A stretch of DNA of 64,000 nt from Neobacillus massiliamazoniensis. GTDB lineage: Bacteria > Bacillota > Bacilli > Bacillales > Cytobacillaceae. The stretch covers positions 868,001-932,000 of the forward strand of contig NZ_CVRB01000002.1 of the NCBI RefSeq assembly GCF_001048695.1, given 5' to 3'. The translations under genes and the position numbers were made by a program. The stretch's first letter is position 1. Every line of letters begins with the position of its first letter. A model generated the notes under the pieces. That model was given only the letters and a program-made list of their open reading frames with translations. It did not search any database and was not told the origin of the DNA. Positions 1 through 8,413 of the stretch are shown in pieces.

Positions 1-427
1 AAATCCAGAAGCAACCGATGAAGAAGTATATGAAGCAGCAGAACAAGTCGGACTCCATCAAATGGTGAAAGGGCTGCCGAACGGGTATGACACGATTATG
101 CACGAAACAGGACAGCGCTTTTCGGGAGGAGAACGGCAAAGGATTGCTCTTGCTCGGATTCTTTTGCAAAAAACACCAGTGGTGATAATGGATGAACCGA
201 CAGTGGGGCTTGATCCTATTACAGAAAAGAAATTGTTAATGACCATTTTTGATACGCTAAAAGGGAAGACCATTATTTGGGTAACGCACCATTTAGCGGG
301 TATGGAGAAGATGGACCGGATTCTGTTCATGGACAAAGGCAAAATAACAATGGCTGGCAGTCATCAACAATTACTAGAAAACGAAGAGAGATATCGGCGT
401 CTATATTCAATGGATCATCCACAATAA
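1..427 (+). CDS. cydC: Thiol reductant ABC exporter CydC, C-terminal part (partial gene)
   Basis: This is the 3' end of a gene that begins before the window; the open frame runs from base 2 to the TAA at 425-427. The visible ~141 residues are the end of an ABC ATPase domain: the signature FSGGERQR, Walker B VVIMDEPT and the switch histidine in WVTHHL. The THHL switch and the tail with a GSHQQLL motif are typical of CydC (named CydD in B. subtilis). In that family the CydCD heterodimer exports cysteine/glutathione-type thiols needed to assemble cytochrome bd oxidase. A terminator follows closely, so it is the last gene of its operon. Assignment to CydC rather than another exporter is by motif resemblance only. 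Confidence 0.8.
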   Translation, partial: NPEATDEEVYEAAEQVGLHQMVKGLPNGYDTIMHETGQRFSGGERQRIALARILLQKTPVVIMDEPTVGLDPITEKKLLMTIFDTLKGKTIIWVTHHLAGMEKMDRILFMDKGKITMAGSHQQLLENEERYRRLYSMDHPQ

Positions 428-453
428 TGAATAAATGATATAAAGACCTTCAA

Positions 454-487
454 CTTCCCTATGATTCACTTATAGGGAGGTTTTTTT
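454..487 (+). terminator. Rho-independent terminator after cydC
   Basis: A 9-bp stem (CTTCCCTAT / ATAGGGAGG, one G-T pair) with a 9-nt loop is followed by seven T. It closes the cydC transcript. Confidence 0.85.
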
Positions 488-497
488 ATTTTTTAGG

Positions 498-578
498 ATG
501 TTAAAGCTCATTGTTCACTATGTTGATTGGAGCGGAAAGCGAGCGCCAGGAGCGGAAATCAACAGGTAAGTTTAACAG
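498..578. repeat. Dispersed intergenic element, copy 1 (internally deleted)
   Basis: Short (81 bp) member of a family with four copies here (also 14664-14881, 20933-21088, 35587-35755). It keeps the outer TGTTAAA / TTTAACA and inner TGTTGATT / AATCAACA inverted ends and the flanking GGAGCGGAA blocks. It lacks most of the GC-rich centre seen in the other copies, as expected of a deletion derivative. The rest of the 428-719 gap holds the cydC terminator and the promoter region of the downstream nosD-like gene; I see no gene in it. Confidence 0.75.
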
Positions 579-719
579 ATTTTTCAAAAAAATGAATAAA
601 AATAGCCCGGTTGAGTCATAGGAAAAATTTGTGAATTCGTTTACGTTTTTATAGTAAGACAGCGCAATCCCTTGGACTACTTTATGGATACATATTGCTT
701 AGGAAGGAAATTCGTTTGA

Positions 720-1997
720 ATGAAAGTTTTAATGAAAATCATTTTAGTTATGGGGATTATTTGTGTATTTAGGGGAGAGGAGGCAGCAGCAGCAGGATCG
801 CTTCAGTCACAAATTAATGGGGTACCGGAAGGCGGTACATTAAGGCTGAAGAAGGGGGTCTACGAGGAAGCAATTGTGATAAAAAGACCTATCGTCATTG
901 AAGGGGAAAAAGGGGTCATTTTTAAAGTTTGTTCTTCAAAACCAGCGATTACGATCACTGGAAACAAAGTAACTCTTAAAAGTATAGAAGTGGTGGGGTG
1001 TCAAAAAAATAGTAGCCCTCCTGCCCTATCGGTTAGTGGGAGAAATCATCACTTTGAAGAGATTACCATTCATTCTAGTGGACAGGGAATAAAGCTAGAT
1101 AATGTGGAAAAAACAAGCTTTCAAACAATTATAATATCAGGGCTTGGCAAGGAAAATGGTTTTGATCTTTGGCAATCGCATCATAACACGTTTACAGATG
1201 TCCATATTGACCACGTCCAAGACGGATTTTATATGGAAAATAGCCCCGATAACATGTTTATTCAAAATGATATACATGATTCAAGATATGGGTTTCATGT
1301 CATGTTCTCCGACAACATTACCATTAAAAGCAATACATCGTCAGAAAATTTTACTGGTGCCATGATTATGGGGACGAACCATTCGGTCATTGAGGAAAAT
1401 AAGCTGATCGATAATAACCAAAATGTAAACGCACAGGGACTGCTTCTCTATGATGTCCACGATTCAACGATTAATGGTAATCGTGTTTCAAACAATCGAG
1501 TCGGACTGTATATGGAAGACTCGACTGGAAATGAAATAAATCGCAACGTATTTTCCGCAAATTTTATAGGGGCTCAAATTAATAATATTAAAAAGAATGT
1601 GATTGAAGGAAATACGTTTATTGCTAATGTGAACGAAATACAAGCAAATGGTGGCTCTGACAATCGAATTCGAAATAACTATTGGGATGCAGCTTTGAAT
1701 CTTGATACAGATGGAGATGGAAAGAGTAATCTTCCGTATAAAGCAGATCCGTATTTTCTTACGCTTGTAAAGGATACACCATCTTATCAGCTATTCTTTC
1801 AGCATCCAGGGCTTGTTTTGCTGCAAAAAATGCTAAAGAGTCCTGAGCATTTACTGATTACGGACGAACAGCCATTAATGAATAACGAGGCAAAGATTGT
1901 TCATAGACAATCGCATAATACAGCTGCCTGGTTCATGAGTCTTTCTATGATTCTTGGCAGTCTTATCATCATTTTTTACGGGAGGAAGAAAGTATGA
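720..1997 (+). CDS. nosD: NosD-like periplasmic copper-site maturation protein (first copy)
   Basis: A 425-residue exported protein with an N-terminal hydrophobic signal (residues ~5-24), a long parallel beta-helix of NosD/CASH-type repeats (Asn- and Asp-rich turns, about residues 40-330) and a C-terminal membrane segment (~403-420) ending in RKK. In the nos family NosD works with the NosFY ABC transporter to supply sulfur for the CuZ cluster of nitrous oxide reductase. The start follows AGGAAGGAA at 701-709. The stop overlaps the nosL start (ATGA-type coupling). This set has no nosZ beside it; nosZ lies at 51862-53733 with a second nosD. Overall architecture matches the other NosD in this window. 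Confidence 0.8.
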   Translation: MKVLMKIILVMGIICVFRGEEAAAAGSLQSQINGVPEGGTLRLKKGVYEEAIVIKRPIVIEGEKGVIFKVCSSKPAITITGNKVTLKSIEVVGCQKNSSPPALSVSGRNHHFEEITIHSSGQGIKLDNVEKTSFQTIIISGLGKENGFDLWQSHHNTFTDVHIDHVQDGFYMENSPDNMFIQNDIHDSRYGFHVMFSDNITIKSNTSSENFTGAMIMGTNHSVIEENKLIDNNQNVNAQGLLLYDVHDSTINGNRVSNNRVGLYMEDSTGNEINRNVFSANFIGAQINNIKKNVIEGNTFIANVNEIQANGGSDNRIRNNYWDAALNLDTDGDGKSNLPYKADPYFLTLVKDTPSYQLFFQHPGLVLLQKMLKSPEHLLITDEQPLMNNEAKIVHRQSHNTAAWFMSLSMILGSLIIIFYGRKKV

Positions 1998-2539
1998 AAC
2001 GACAGTATGTAACAATATGTATCATTACTATCCTTAGTTTATTTGTCATCTCAGGGTGTGGAAAGAAAGAGTATCAACCAGTTGCGATTAACGAAAAAAC
2101 AGATAAATGTGATATATGCAATATGGCCGTAAAGGATAATCAATTTTCTACTGAAATTTTCCTTGATAATGGGAAATCCATGGTGTTTGATGATATGGGA
2201 TGCATGGATAAATGGGTGAAGAAAAATAAGGATAAAAAAATATCGATTACATATGTAAGAGACTATAACTCTAAGAAATGGATTGATAGTAAAAAGGCTA
2301 CCTATGTTTATGATAAATCGATTAGAACAGCAATGGCCTACAATGTCATCGCTTTCATCGATAAAAAGGATGCCCAAAAATTTATTGCTGATCATAAAGG
2401 AAAACTATTAAGTTATGATGAACTTCAAAAACATTCCTGGGTACAAAACGAAGACATGGTAAAAGAAATGAAGAAAAAGAAAATGGAAATGGATAGCGCC
2501 AAAAAGGATATGAATACGGGAGATTCCAATAGCCACTAA
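1994..2539 (+). CDS. nosL: NosL-like copper-binding lipoprotein
   Basis: A 181-residue lipoprotein: the signal peptide ends in the lipobox VISGC (Cys22). A CDICNM motif at residues 39-44 matches the Cys/Met Cu(I)-binding site expected for NosL, the copper chaperone for NosZ. The conserved middle region contains the FDDMGCM and YDKS stretches typical of the family. The C-terminus is an unusual Lys/Met/Asp/His-rich tail that could hold extra metal. It overlaps nosD by 4 nt and precedes nosY, so it is part of the nosDLYF operon. It is the only NosL in the window, so it probably serves the distant NosZ as well. Confidence 0.82.
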   Translation: MKRQYVTICIITILSLFVISGCGKKEYQPVAINEKTDKCDICNMAVKDNQFSTEIFLDNGKSMVFDDMGCMDKWVKKNKDKKISITYVRDYNSKKWIDSKKATYVYDKSIRTAMAYNVIAFIDKKDAQKFIADHKGKLLSYDELQKHSWVQNEDMVKEMKKKKMEMDSAKKDMNTGDSNSH

Positions 2540-2568
2540 TAGATGATGTGCTTGAGAGGAAACAAACG

Positions 2569-3381
2569 ATGAGAAATTTTTGGATTTTTGAATGGAAGAC
2601 AATGACTAGGCAACGGTCTTATTATACTTCTATCATCCTATGGGTTCTGGTTTTTTCCCTTCTATTTTTACTAGAAAGAACTAATGATGCTATTTCTGGC
2701 TTTACGAATATAACGGGTACGATTGTCAATATCATCTTGTATTTATTGCCTCTTTTCATGATGATTATCGGTTCCTTCTCGATTGCAAATGAAATGGAGA
2801 GTGGGCAGTGGCAGCTCCTGTGTACGTATCCAATCAGTATACCGTCCTATTTATTCGGAAAATTCATGGGGTTATTTACAGGACAGGCCGTCATTTTTAC
2901 GTTTAGCTTTGGATTAAGCATGGCGATAGGTTTAGTAGCGAGAATCCAGTTATCCATCCAATGGGTGCTTGGAATTTATCTGTTCTCCCTTCTCCTGATC
3001 TACTTTTTTTTAATTCTCGGCATCTTTCTTGGGACCCTGGTCCAAACAAGGTGGAAGGCATTAATGATCTCGGTCGCAGTCTGGTTTTTCTTGATTATGA
3101 TTTGGCCAACCGCTTTGATTACTATACTGGGGCTAGTTCCATATCCAATGATTGACTGGTTGATGAAAATAGCTATGTTCCTAAATCCGGCTGAGTTTCT
3201 ACGAATCTTTTTAATTATTCAATGGGATAGCGGCTCAATTTTCGGCCAATCCTATGATTCTATTGTTCAAGTATTCAAATCAGGAATGGGATGGACAATT
3301 TTTATTGAATATATGATTACTTATATAGTGATCCTCTTTTTCTTTGCCAATCTTTGTTTGAAAAGGAGGAGAGTACAATGA
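2569..3381 (+). CDS. nosY: NosY-like ABC-2 type permease (first copy)
   Basis: A ~270-residue integral membrane protein with about six hydrophobic segments. The N-terminal cytoplasmic FEWKTMTRQRSYY stretch and the ESGQWQLLCTYPI segment are typical of ABC-2 permeases. The chosen ATG at 2569 sits 8 nt after AGAGGA; an upstream in-frame GTG at 2548 has no proper ribosome binding site. The stop overlaps the nosF start as ATGA. By position it is the membrane half of the NosFY transporter that moves a sulfur species to NosD. Homologous in layout to the permease at 49014-49811. Confidence 0.78.
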   Translation: MRNFWIFEWKTMTRQRSYYTSIILWVLVFSLLFLLERTNDAISGFTNITGTIVNIILYLLPLFMMIIGSFSIANEMESGQWQLLCTYPISIPSYLFGKFMGLFTGQAVIFTFSFGLSMAIGLVARIQLSIQWVLGIYLFSLLLIYFFLILGIFLGTLVQTRWKALMISVAVWFFLIMIWPTALITILGLVPYPMIDWLMKIAMFLNPAEFLRIFLIIQWDSGSIFGQSYDSIVQVFKSGMGWTIFIEYMITYIVILFFFANLCLKRRRVQ

Positions 3382-4088
3382 CCGTTCGTCTAGAAGTGAG
3401 AAATGTTTCAAAAATATTCAAGGGGAAAACGGCACTCTATCCTCTCTCTCTGACAGCCGAAGAAGGTGAGTGCCTGGTCCTATGTGGGGGGAATGGAGCG
3501 GGGAAAAGTACATTGCTTCATATCCTTGCTGGTATTTCCACACCAGGGGAAGGGGCCGTATTGATTAATCAAGTCGATCTACAAAATAATCGAAAGAAGT
3601 ATGTATCCTTAATTGGCTATATGCCGGATGAGTTTGCTGCTCAAGAAACAATGACTGTCACTGAGTTTTTAACTTTTTATGGGACCTTTCGAAAAATAGC
3701 AAAGGACCGCGTAAAGGAAGTCATCCATATTCTTGGCCTGGAAGAAAAGAAAAATGAATTGATAAAAAACTTATCCAAAGGGATGCGGCAAAGGCTATTA
3801 TTTGGGCAAGCCTGGATTGCTGAACCATTAGTGCTGATCCTTGATGAACCGACAAATGGCCTAGACCCATATTGGATCAATGTATTTATCGATCTATTAA
3901 AGAAAATAAAAATGAGTGGAACAACAGTTATTTTTTCTACTCATATGATGGACGTTGCGGCAGAAGTAGCAGACAAAATCATATTTATGGAAAATGGAAA
4001 GCAAATGGACACGATTATTAATGAACACAGTAACACTAAACAATTTATGGTAGATTTGTTAAATCGTTATCGAAAAAAGCAAGAGTAA
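3378..4088 (+). CDS. nosF: NosF-like ABC transporter ATPase (first copy)
   Basis: A 236-residue ATPase with Walker A GGNGAGKST, signature LSKGMRQR, Walker B LVLILDEPT and switch motif STHMM. It starts at the ATG at 3378, 8 nt after AAAAGGAGG, overlapping the permease stop, so translation is coupled. The permissive upstream TTG at 3354 is inside nosY and is not used. It would energise the NosY permease. A 53-nt gap then separates it from the sensor kinase gene, with no clear terminator, so the two-component genes are likely co-transcribed. Confidence 0.8.
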   Translation: MTVRLEVRNVSKIFKGKTALYPLSLTAEEGECLVLCGGNGAGKSTLLHILAGISTPGEGAVLINQVDLQNNRKKYVSLIGYMPDEFAAQETMTVTEFLTFYGTFRKIAKDRVKEVIHILGLEEKKNELIKNLSKGMRQRLLFGQAWIAEPLVLILDEPTNGLDPYWINVFIDLLKKIKMSGTTVIFSTHMMDVAAEVADKIIFMENGKQMDTIINEHSNTKQFMVDLLNRYRKKQE

Positions 4089-4141
4089 CGTGAATCTATG
4101 TTTAAATAGAAGTATCAGTAGTTGAAAAGGGGAGCTCTAGC

Positions 4142-4963
4142 ATGTCATACCGAACATTAAAAATACTTTCATGTTTAATCCCTCCCCTTCTCATCGGTGG
4201 GTTTGAATTAGTTCGACACAATATCCTCATGCATTATATGTCGATGAATGTCGGAAACTATTTAATTATCATTTTATCTCTTGTCATTTCTTACGTTTTC
4301 TCAACATGGATGTTTAAGATGATTCAAGAAAAAAATCATCGTCTTACGGAAGAAAGAGAAATGCGGGCGATATATGAAGAAAGAGAAAGACTAGCAAAGG
4401 AATTGCACGATAATATTGCACAAACGTTATTTTTATTAAAAGTGAATTTAAAAAAGGGAAAAATAGACGAAGCAAAGGGACTGGTCAATTCAATCGATTC
4501 CAATGTCAGACAAGCTATTTATAATTTACGAATAAACCCGTCTGAAATGATTTCTTTTCCAAATCGAATTGAGAATTGGCTTGATGAGTGGAGCACGGTC
4601 ACCGGAATTGAAACAACAGTTTCCCTGCAGATCACAAAAGGTTATTTCAGTGCATCAGAAGAAGTGCAGCTTTTTGGAATTATTCAAGAAGCATTTGCCA
4701 ACATTCGTAAACATTCTGGTGCAAAAAACGCTAGGCTATCACTAAGTAACACTCTCAAGGGATGGGAAATGATCATTTCAGATAATGGTAGGGGATTTTC
4801 ACCAAAAGATATCAAAATAAATCAATATGGCCTAGTCATGTTAGAGGAGAGAGTCGAGAAAATTGAGGCTGTGATCGATATCTCTTCCGATCATCATGGA
4901 ACTCAAATCTTGATACAAGGAAGTGGAAAAAATGATGCCCTATCGAGTAATCATTGCAGATGA
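4142..4963 (+). CDS. NarL-family sensor histidine kinase without a large sensor domain
   Basis: 273 residues: two N-terminal membrane helices (about 8-24 and 40-58) joined by a very short loop, a coiled linker, a HisKA_3 dimerisation domain with the phospho-acceptor His89 in KELHDN, and an HATPase domain (N-box around FANIRKHSG, G1 box DNGRGF). There is no recognisable PAS, GAF or large extracellular domain, so the signal is probably read in the membrane or by a partner. The gene overlaps the response regulator by about 30 nt. Its place behind nosDLYF suggests that it controls these genes or senses copper, nitrogen oxides or envelope state; this is inference. Confidence 0.8.
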   Translation: MSYRTLKILSCLIPPLLIGGFELVRHNILMHYMSMNVGNYLIIILSLVISYVFSTWMFKMIQEKNHRLTEEREMRAIYEERERLAKELHDNIAQTLFLLKVNLKKGKIDEAKGLVNSIDSNVRQAIYNLRINPSEMISFPNRIENWLDEWSTVTGIETTVSLQITKGYFSASEEVQLFGIIQEAFANIRKHSGAKNARLSLSNTLKGWEMIISDNGRGFSPKDIKINQYGLVMLEERVEKIEAVIDISSDHHGTQILIQGSGKNDALSSNHCR

Positions 4964-5573
4964 CCATCCCCATGCACGGCAAGCGATTTTGGAGTTGCTC
5001 GAAGAAGATAGCCAATTTACAATTGTTGGACAGGCGAAAAATGGTCATGAGGCGATTCAGCTGTGTGAAGAATATCTCCCCGATATTTTACTAATTGATA
5101 TTCAAATGCCTTATTTAGATGGTTTGGAAGCAACGAAAATTATTAAAGAAAAATTCCCTTTTATAAAAGTTATCATATTAAGTGTTTCAGATAATGTGGG
5201 GGATTTGTTTACTGCCATTCAATATGGAGCACAAGGATATTTATTAAAGAATATGGATCCAGATGATTGGCTTCAATATCTCCGCTCGATTGTTGATGGG
5301 TCTTGTGATGCCATTAGGGATTTGGCAGGAAAGCTTTTGTACCAATTTAGAGAACGCGATTTACAGAACACGCCAGCGATCAGTTCGTTAACACCAAGAG
5401 AAAAGGAAATCCTCCTGTTGGTTTCAGAAGGATTAACGAATAAACAAATTGCTGAAGACTTGTTTATTTCGGAGAATACTGTGAAAAACCACATAAAAAA
5501 TCTATTGGAAAAGTTGGGTCTCGAAAACAGGGTTCAGCTTGCCTCCTATGCAGTTAAATATATAACGAAATAA
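4932..5573 (+). CDS. NarL/LuxR-family response regulator
   Basis: About 213 residues. The N-terminal receiver domain has acidic residues near IIADDH, phospho-acceptor Asp56 in LIDIQMP, a Ser/Thr in ILSVSD and a Lys in LLKNMD. The C-terminal LuxR-type helix-turn-helix contains LTPREKEILLLVSEG and NKQIAEDLFIS. The ATG at 4932 follows AAGGAAGTGG; an upstream GTG at 4923 is possible. It is the cognate partner of the overlapping kinase. The target is not shown by the sequence, but the nosDLYF set directly upstream is the obvious candidate. Confidence 0.85.
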   Translation: MMPYRVIIADDHPHARQAILELLEEDSQFTIVGQAKNGHEAIQLCEEYLPDILLIDIQMPYLDGLEATKIIKEKFPFIKVIILSVSDNVGDLFTAIQYGAQGYLLKNMDPDDWLQYLRSIVDGSCDAIRDLAGKLLYQFRERDLQNTPAISSLTPREKEILLLVSEGLTNKQIAEDLFISENTVKNHIKNLLEKLGLENRVQLASYAVKYITK

Positions 5574-5649
5574 GTCCACATCCGCCCATCAGATAACTTC
5601 TTAAGCGATCTAAGATCGTCCTCAACAGTATAATTCATTGTTTAACAAA

Positions 5650-5695
5650 AAAAGCTAGTAGAACTGTCTAGAAAAATTAGACCTTTCTACTAGCT
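5650..5695 (-). terminator. Terminator after psuG
   Basis: An 11-bp outer stem (AGCTAGTAGAA / TTCTACTAGCT) with an inner GTCTA/TAGAC stem. Read on the minus strand it ends in a run of T, so it terminates psuKG. It may also stop the response-regulator transcript from the other side. Confidence 0.8.
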
Positions 5696-5706
5696 GAAAT
5701 TTGATC

Positions 5707-6621
5707 TTATTTCAATCCATCAAAAGCTACGGCTAATTTAGCTCCAACGACTGCATTGTTTTTTACTAAAGCAATGTTGGCTTCAAGGCTTTTGCCGTCA
5801 GTTAATTCTTTCACTTTCCCTAATAAGAAAGGGGTTACATTTTTACCTGAAATGTTTCGTTCTTCTGCCTCTTTTAAAGCAGATTCAATGACGCCATTAA
5901 TGGTTTTTTCATCCATAGCAAATTCCTCAGGAATTGGGTTGGCGATGACAGCGCCTCCATTTAAATGTAAATCCCATTTTACTTTTAATGTAGAGGCAAT
6001 CGTTTCTACATCGTCTGCACGGAAGTTAACCCCGAAATCACTCTTGCGCGTATAGAAGGCAGGAAGTACATCAGTTTGATAACCGATCACAGGAACCCCT
6101 TTTGTTTCAAGGTATTCCATCGTTAATCCTAAATCTAAAATCGATTTGGCACCTGCACAAATGACCGCCACATTTGTTTGTCCTAATTCTTCGAGGTCAG
6201 CAGAAATATCCATTGTTGTCTCTGCACCACGGTGAACACCGCCAATACCACCGGTAACAAAGATGTTAATGCCAGCAGCTTCTGCACAAATCATTGTAGC
6301 CGCAACGGTTGTAGCACCCAATTTTTTTGTTGCAAGCAAATACGCTAAATCGCGTCTTGAAGCTTTTGCAACATCGGTGCTTTTTCCGAACATTTCTAAC
6401 TCTTCGTCAGATAAGCCGATTTTAATTTTTCCATCAACAAGCGCAATCGTTGCTGGGACTGCACCGTTGTCGCGAATAATTTGTTCTACTTCACGGGCAG
6501 TTTGTACGTTTTGCGGATAAGGCATGCCGTGGGAGATAATTGTAGATTCTAAGGCAACGACCGGTTTTCCTTGTTCTTTCGCAGCCTGTACTTCTTCTGA
6601 TAATGTAATGTATTGTTTCAT
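5707..6621 (-). CDS. psuG: Pseudouridine-5'-phosphate glycosidase
   Basis: 304 residues, full length for PsuG. Family stretches visible include [17 protein letters not shown] near the N-terminus (catalytic Glu in this family), [24 protein letters not shown] and [22 protein letters not shown]. It cleaves pseudouridine 5'-phosphate to uracil and ribose 5-phosphate, or the reverse reaction, in the cytoplasm. It lies 2 nt downstream of psuK in the same operon, so kinase and glycosidase form a complete pseudouridine breakdown route. A terminator follows. Confidence 0.93.
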   Translation of the reverse strand: MKQYITLSEEVQAAKEQGKPVVALESTIISHGMPYPQNVQTAREVEQIIRDNGAVPATIALVDGKIKIGLSDEELEMFGKSTDVAKASRRDLAYLLATKKLGATTVAATMICAEAAGINIFVTGGIGGVHRGAETTMDISADLEELGQTNVAVICAGAKSILDLGLTMEYLETKGVPVIGYQTDVLPAFYTRKSDFGVNFRADDVETIASTLKVKWDLHLNGGAVIANPIPEEFAMDEKTINGVIESALKEAEERNISGKNVTPFLLGKVKELTDGKSLEANIALVKNNAVVGAKLAVAFDGLK

Positions 6622-6623
6622 GA

Positions 6624-7727
6624 TTATTCCCCCAAGTCTTTTTGTAGTTGTGCTGCAGATAAATCCTGCCGCACTGTATAAGGTGATTCCAATGTTTTAG
6701 AAGCATTGAGACTTCCAGCTTTGGCAATGTCGAGTAATGTTTTACCCTCTAACCAACTGTAAATAACGGCGGAGGAAAAAGCGTCTCCTGCCCCTGTAAC
6801 ATCAGCGATTTTCTCTGGTGGAATCGATGGAGCATGAAAGATTCCTTCTTCGTTGTTGCCAATCATGGCCCCCAACTTTCCGTTAGTAATGACAACATTG
6901 GAAACTCCAAGTGATAGCCATTTTTGTAACGTGTTTTTCCAATCCTCATCATTTTTGATTTCAGTATTAAAATAGGTTTCAGATTCATCTCTGTTGGTAA
7001 TCAGCCAGGTAACACCCGTTAAATCCTCTGGCAATCGCTTCATCTTTGGTGATGAAACAGGCATTAAAACCAACGGTATATCATGGTTTTTAGCAAAATC
7101 ACATAAGAATTGAATCGTTTCCTTTGGGCAATTTAGATCAACGACTATACATTTTGAACGGCTCAATAAGGCATCATTTTTAAGTAGTAAGTCAGGTGTA
7201 ATTGCCTCATACACTTCCATATCAGCTAGAGCAATAATTAATTCTCCGTTTGCATCTAATACGGCTGTGTAGGAACCTGTCGACATTCCAGGAAATTGTG
7301 TGACGTTTTCAAGATTCATATAGAGCGATGATGACTCTTCAATGAATGACCAATCCTTATCGGCACCGCTTGCCGTTATCATGGTCACATCCATACCAAG
7401 CCGTCCGAGATTTTCAGCAATATTACGGGCAACCCCTCCTGCACTTTGCGTCGAACGAATCGGATTAGAGGTCCCTAACTGAGCTTTGTCCTTAATGTGG
7501 AATTTACGGTCGATATTTGCTCCGCCGATGCAAATGATCTGTTGCGATTCATTTAATATATAGGCTCTGCCTAGAATATTTCCCTTTTTAATGAGACCGG
7601 ATATTAAGTTTGCAATCGACGGCCGGGAGAGTCCTAATGTTTCCGCGAGTTCTTGCTGCGAAACATAAGGATTTTTTCGGATCAAATCAAAAATCAATTG
7701 TTCTTTCTCCGTCATTCTTTCAGGCAT
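6624..7727 (-). CDS. psuK: Pseudouridine kinase with N-terminal winged helix domain
   Basis: About 367 residues. A MarR/Lrp-like helix-turn-helix (residues ~5-50, [19 protein letters not shown]) is fused to a PfkB/ribokinase-type kinase with a GGANIDRKF start and the C-terminal anion-hole motif [12 protein letters not shown]. The kinase makes pseudouridine 5'-phosphate for PsuG. The HTH suggests binding to its own promoter or simply reflects a common domain fusion in this family. The ATG at 7727 has a GGGGTGA site at good spacing; a TTG at 7742 would place the site inside the coding frame. Two cre-like sites lie upstream. Confidence 0.88.
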   Translation of the reverse strand: MPERMTEKEQLIFDLIRKNPYVSQQELAETLGLSRPSIANLISGLIKKGNILGRAYILNESQQIICIGGANIDRKFHIKDKAQLGTSNPIRSTQSAGGVARNIAENLGRLGMDVTMITASGADKDWSFIEESSSLYMNLENVTQFPGMSTGSYTAVLDANGELIIALADMEVYEAITPDLLLKNDALLSRSKCIVVDLNCPKETIQFLCDFAKNHDIPLVLMPVSSPKMKRLPEDLTGVTWLITNRDESETYFNTEIKNDEDWKNTLQKWLSLGVSNVVITNGKLGAMIGNNEEGIFHAPSIPPEKIADVTGAGDAFSSAVIYSWLEGKTLLDIAKAGSLNASKTLESPYTVRQDLSAAQLQKDLGE

Positions 7728-7774
7728 ATATTCACCCCGCAAACATTTGTTTATATTTTAAACTTATGTTTAAA

Positions 7775-7825
7775 TTGTAAGCGCTTTTTTTAAACAGGTC
7801 AATATTTTTTTTGAAAGCGTTTTAA
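7775..7825. promoter_or_regulatory. Two cre-like sites (CcpA boxes) in the psuK promoter region
   Basis: TTGTAAGCGCTTTTT at 7775-7789 and TTGAAAGCGTTTTAA at 7811-7825 each match the WTGNAANCGNWNNCW catabolite-responsive consensus at 14 of 15 positions. They lie 48-98 nt upstream of psuK, 36 bp apart. This suggests carbon catabolite control of pseudouridine use. Inference from motif match only. Confidence 0.5.
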
Positions 7826-7887
7826 CGGGGGGCTCCGTGTAAAAGTGTGAAATCTCTTAAAATATTATTTTCTCCCTCATTTACGAC

Positions 7888-8408
7888 AAAACTGAGTTCA
7901 AGAAAGGAAAAAATGACGCTAATAGAGCTTATTAGAGCTAAAACTGAGTTCAAAAAAGGGGAAAATGACGCTAATCGTCCTCATTAGTGTTAAAACTAGG
8001 TTCAAAAAAGGGAAAAATGACGCTAATAGTCCTTATTAGTGTTAAAACTAGGTTCAAGAGAGGAAAAAATGACGCTAATAGCCCTTATTAGAGCTAAAAC
8101 TAAGTTCAAGAGAGGAAAAAATGACGCTAATAGAGCTTATTAGAGCTAAAACTAGGTTCAAGAGAGGAAAAAATGACGCTAATAGAGATTATTAGAGCTA
8201 AAACTAGGTTCAAGAGTGGAAAAAATGACGCTAATAGAGCTTATTAGAGCTAAAACTAGGTTCAAGAGAGGGAAAAATGACGCTAATAGCCCTTATTAGA
8301 GCTAAAACTAAGTTCAAGAGAGGAAAAAATGCTACTAATAGAGCTTATAGTGCTAAAACTGTGTACAAAAGAAAAAACGTCGCCAATAGCTCTTATTGGC
8401 GACAAAAC
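7888..8408. repeat. Tandem array, ten units of 52 bp
   Basis: Units start at 7888, 7940, 7992, 8044, 8096, 8148, 8200, 8252, 8304 and 8356, exactly 52 bp apart. Each carries AAAACT(A/G)(A/G)GTTCAA, an A-rich GGAAAAAATGACG block and a small inverted repeat CTAATA-N5-TATTAG. The last unit is diverged and contains the terminator of the exporter gene. No open frame runs through the array on a sensible start, so it is non-coding. It fills most of the 7728-8413 gap between divergently placed operon ends. Confidence 0.9.
8373..8403 (-). terminator. Terminator after the YeiH-like gene
   Basis: A perfect 10-bp stem GTCGCCAATA / TATTGGCGAC with a 5-nt loop is followed on the minus strand by six T. It lies in the last, diverged unit of the 52-bp array, so the array ends in a working terminator. 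Confidence 0.85.
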
Positions 8409-8413
8409 TGACT

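Noticed and set aside
498-578. Insertion sequence with transposase
   Set aside because: The element is 81 bp and non-coding; no transposase gene occurs in the window.
7888-8408. CRISPR array
   Set aside because: The whole 52-bp unit is repeated, with no unique spacers and no cas genes.
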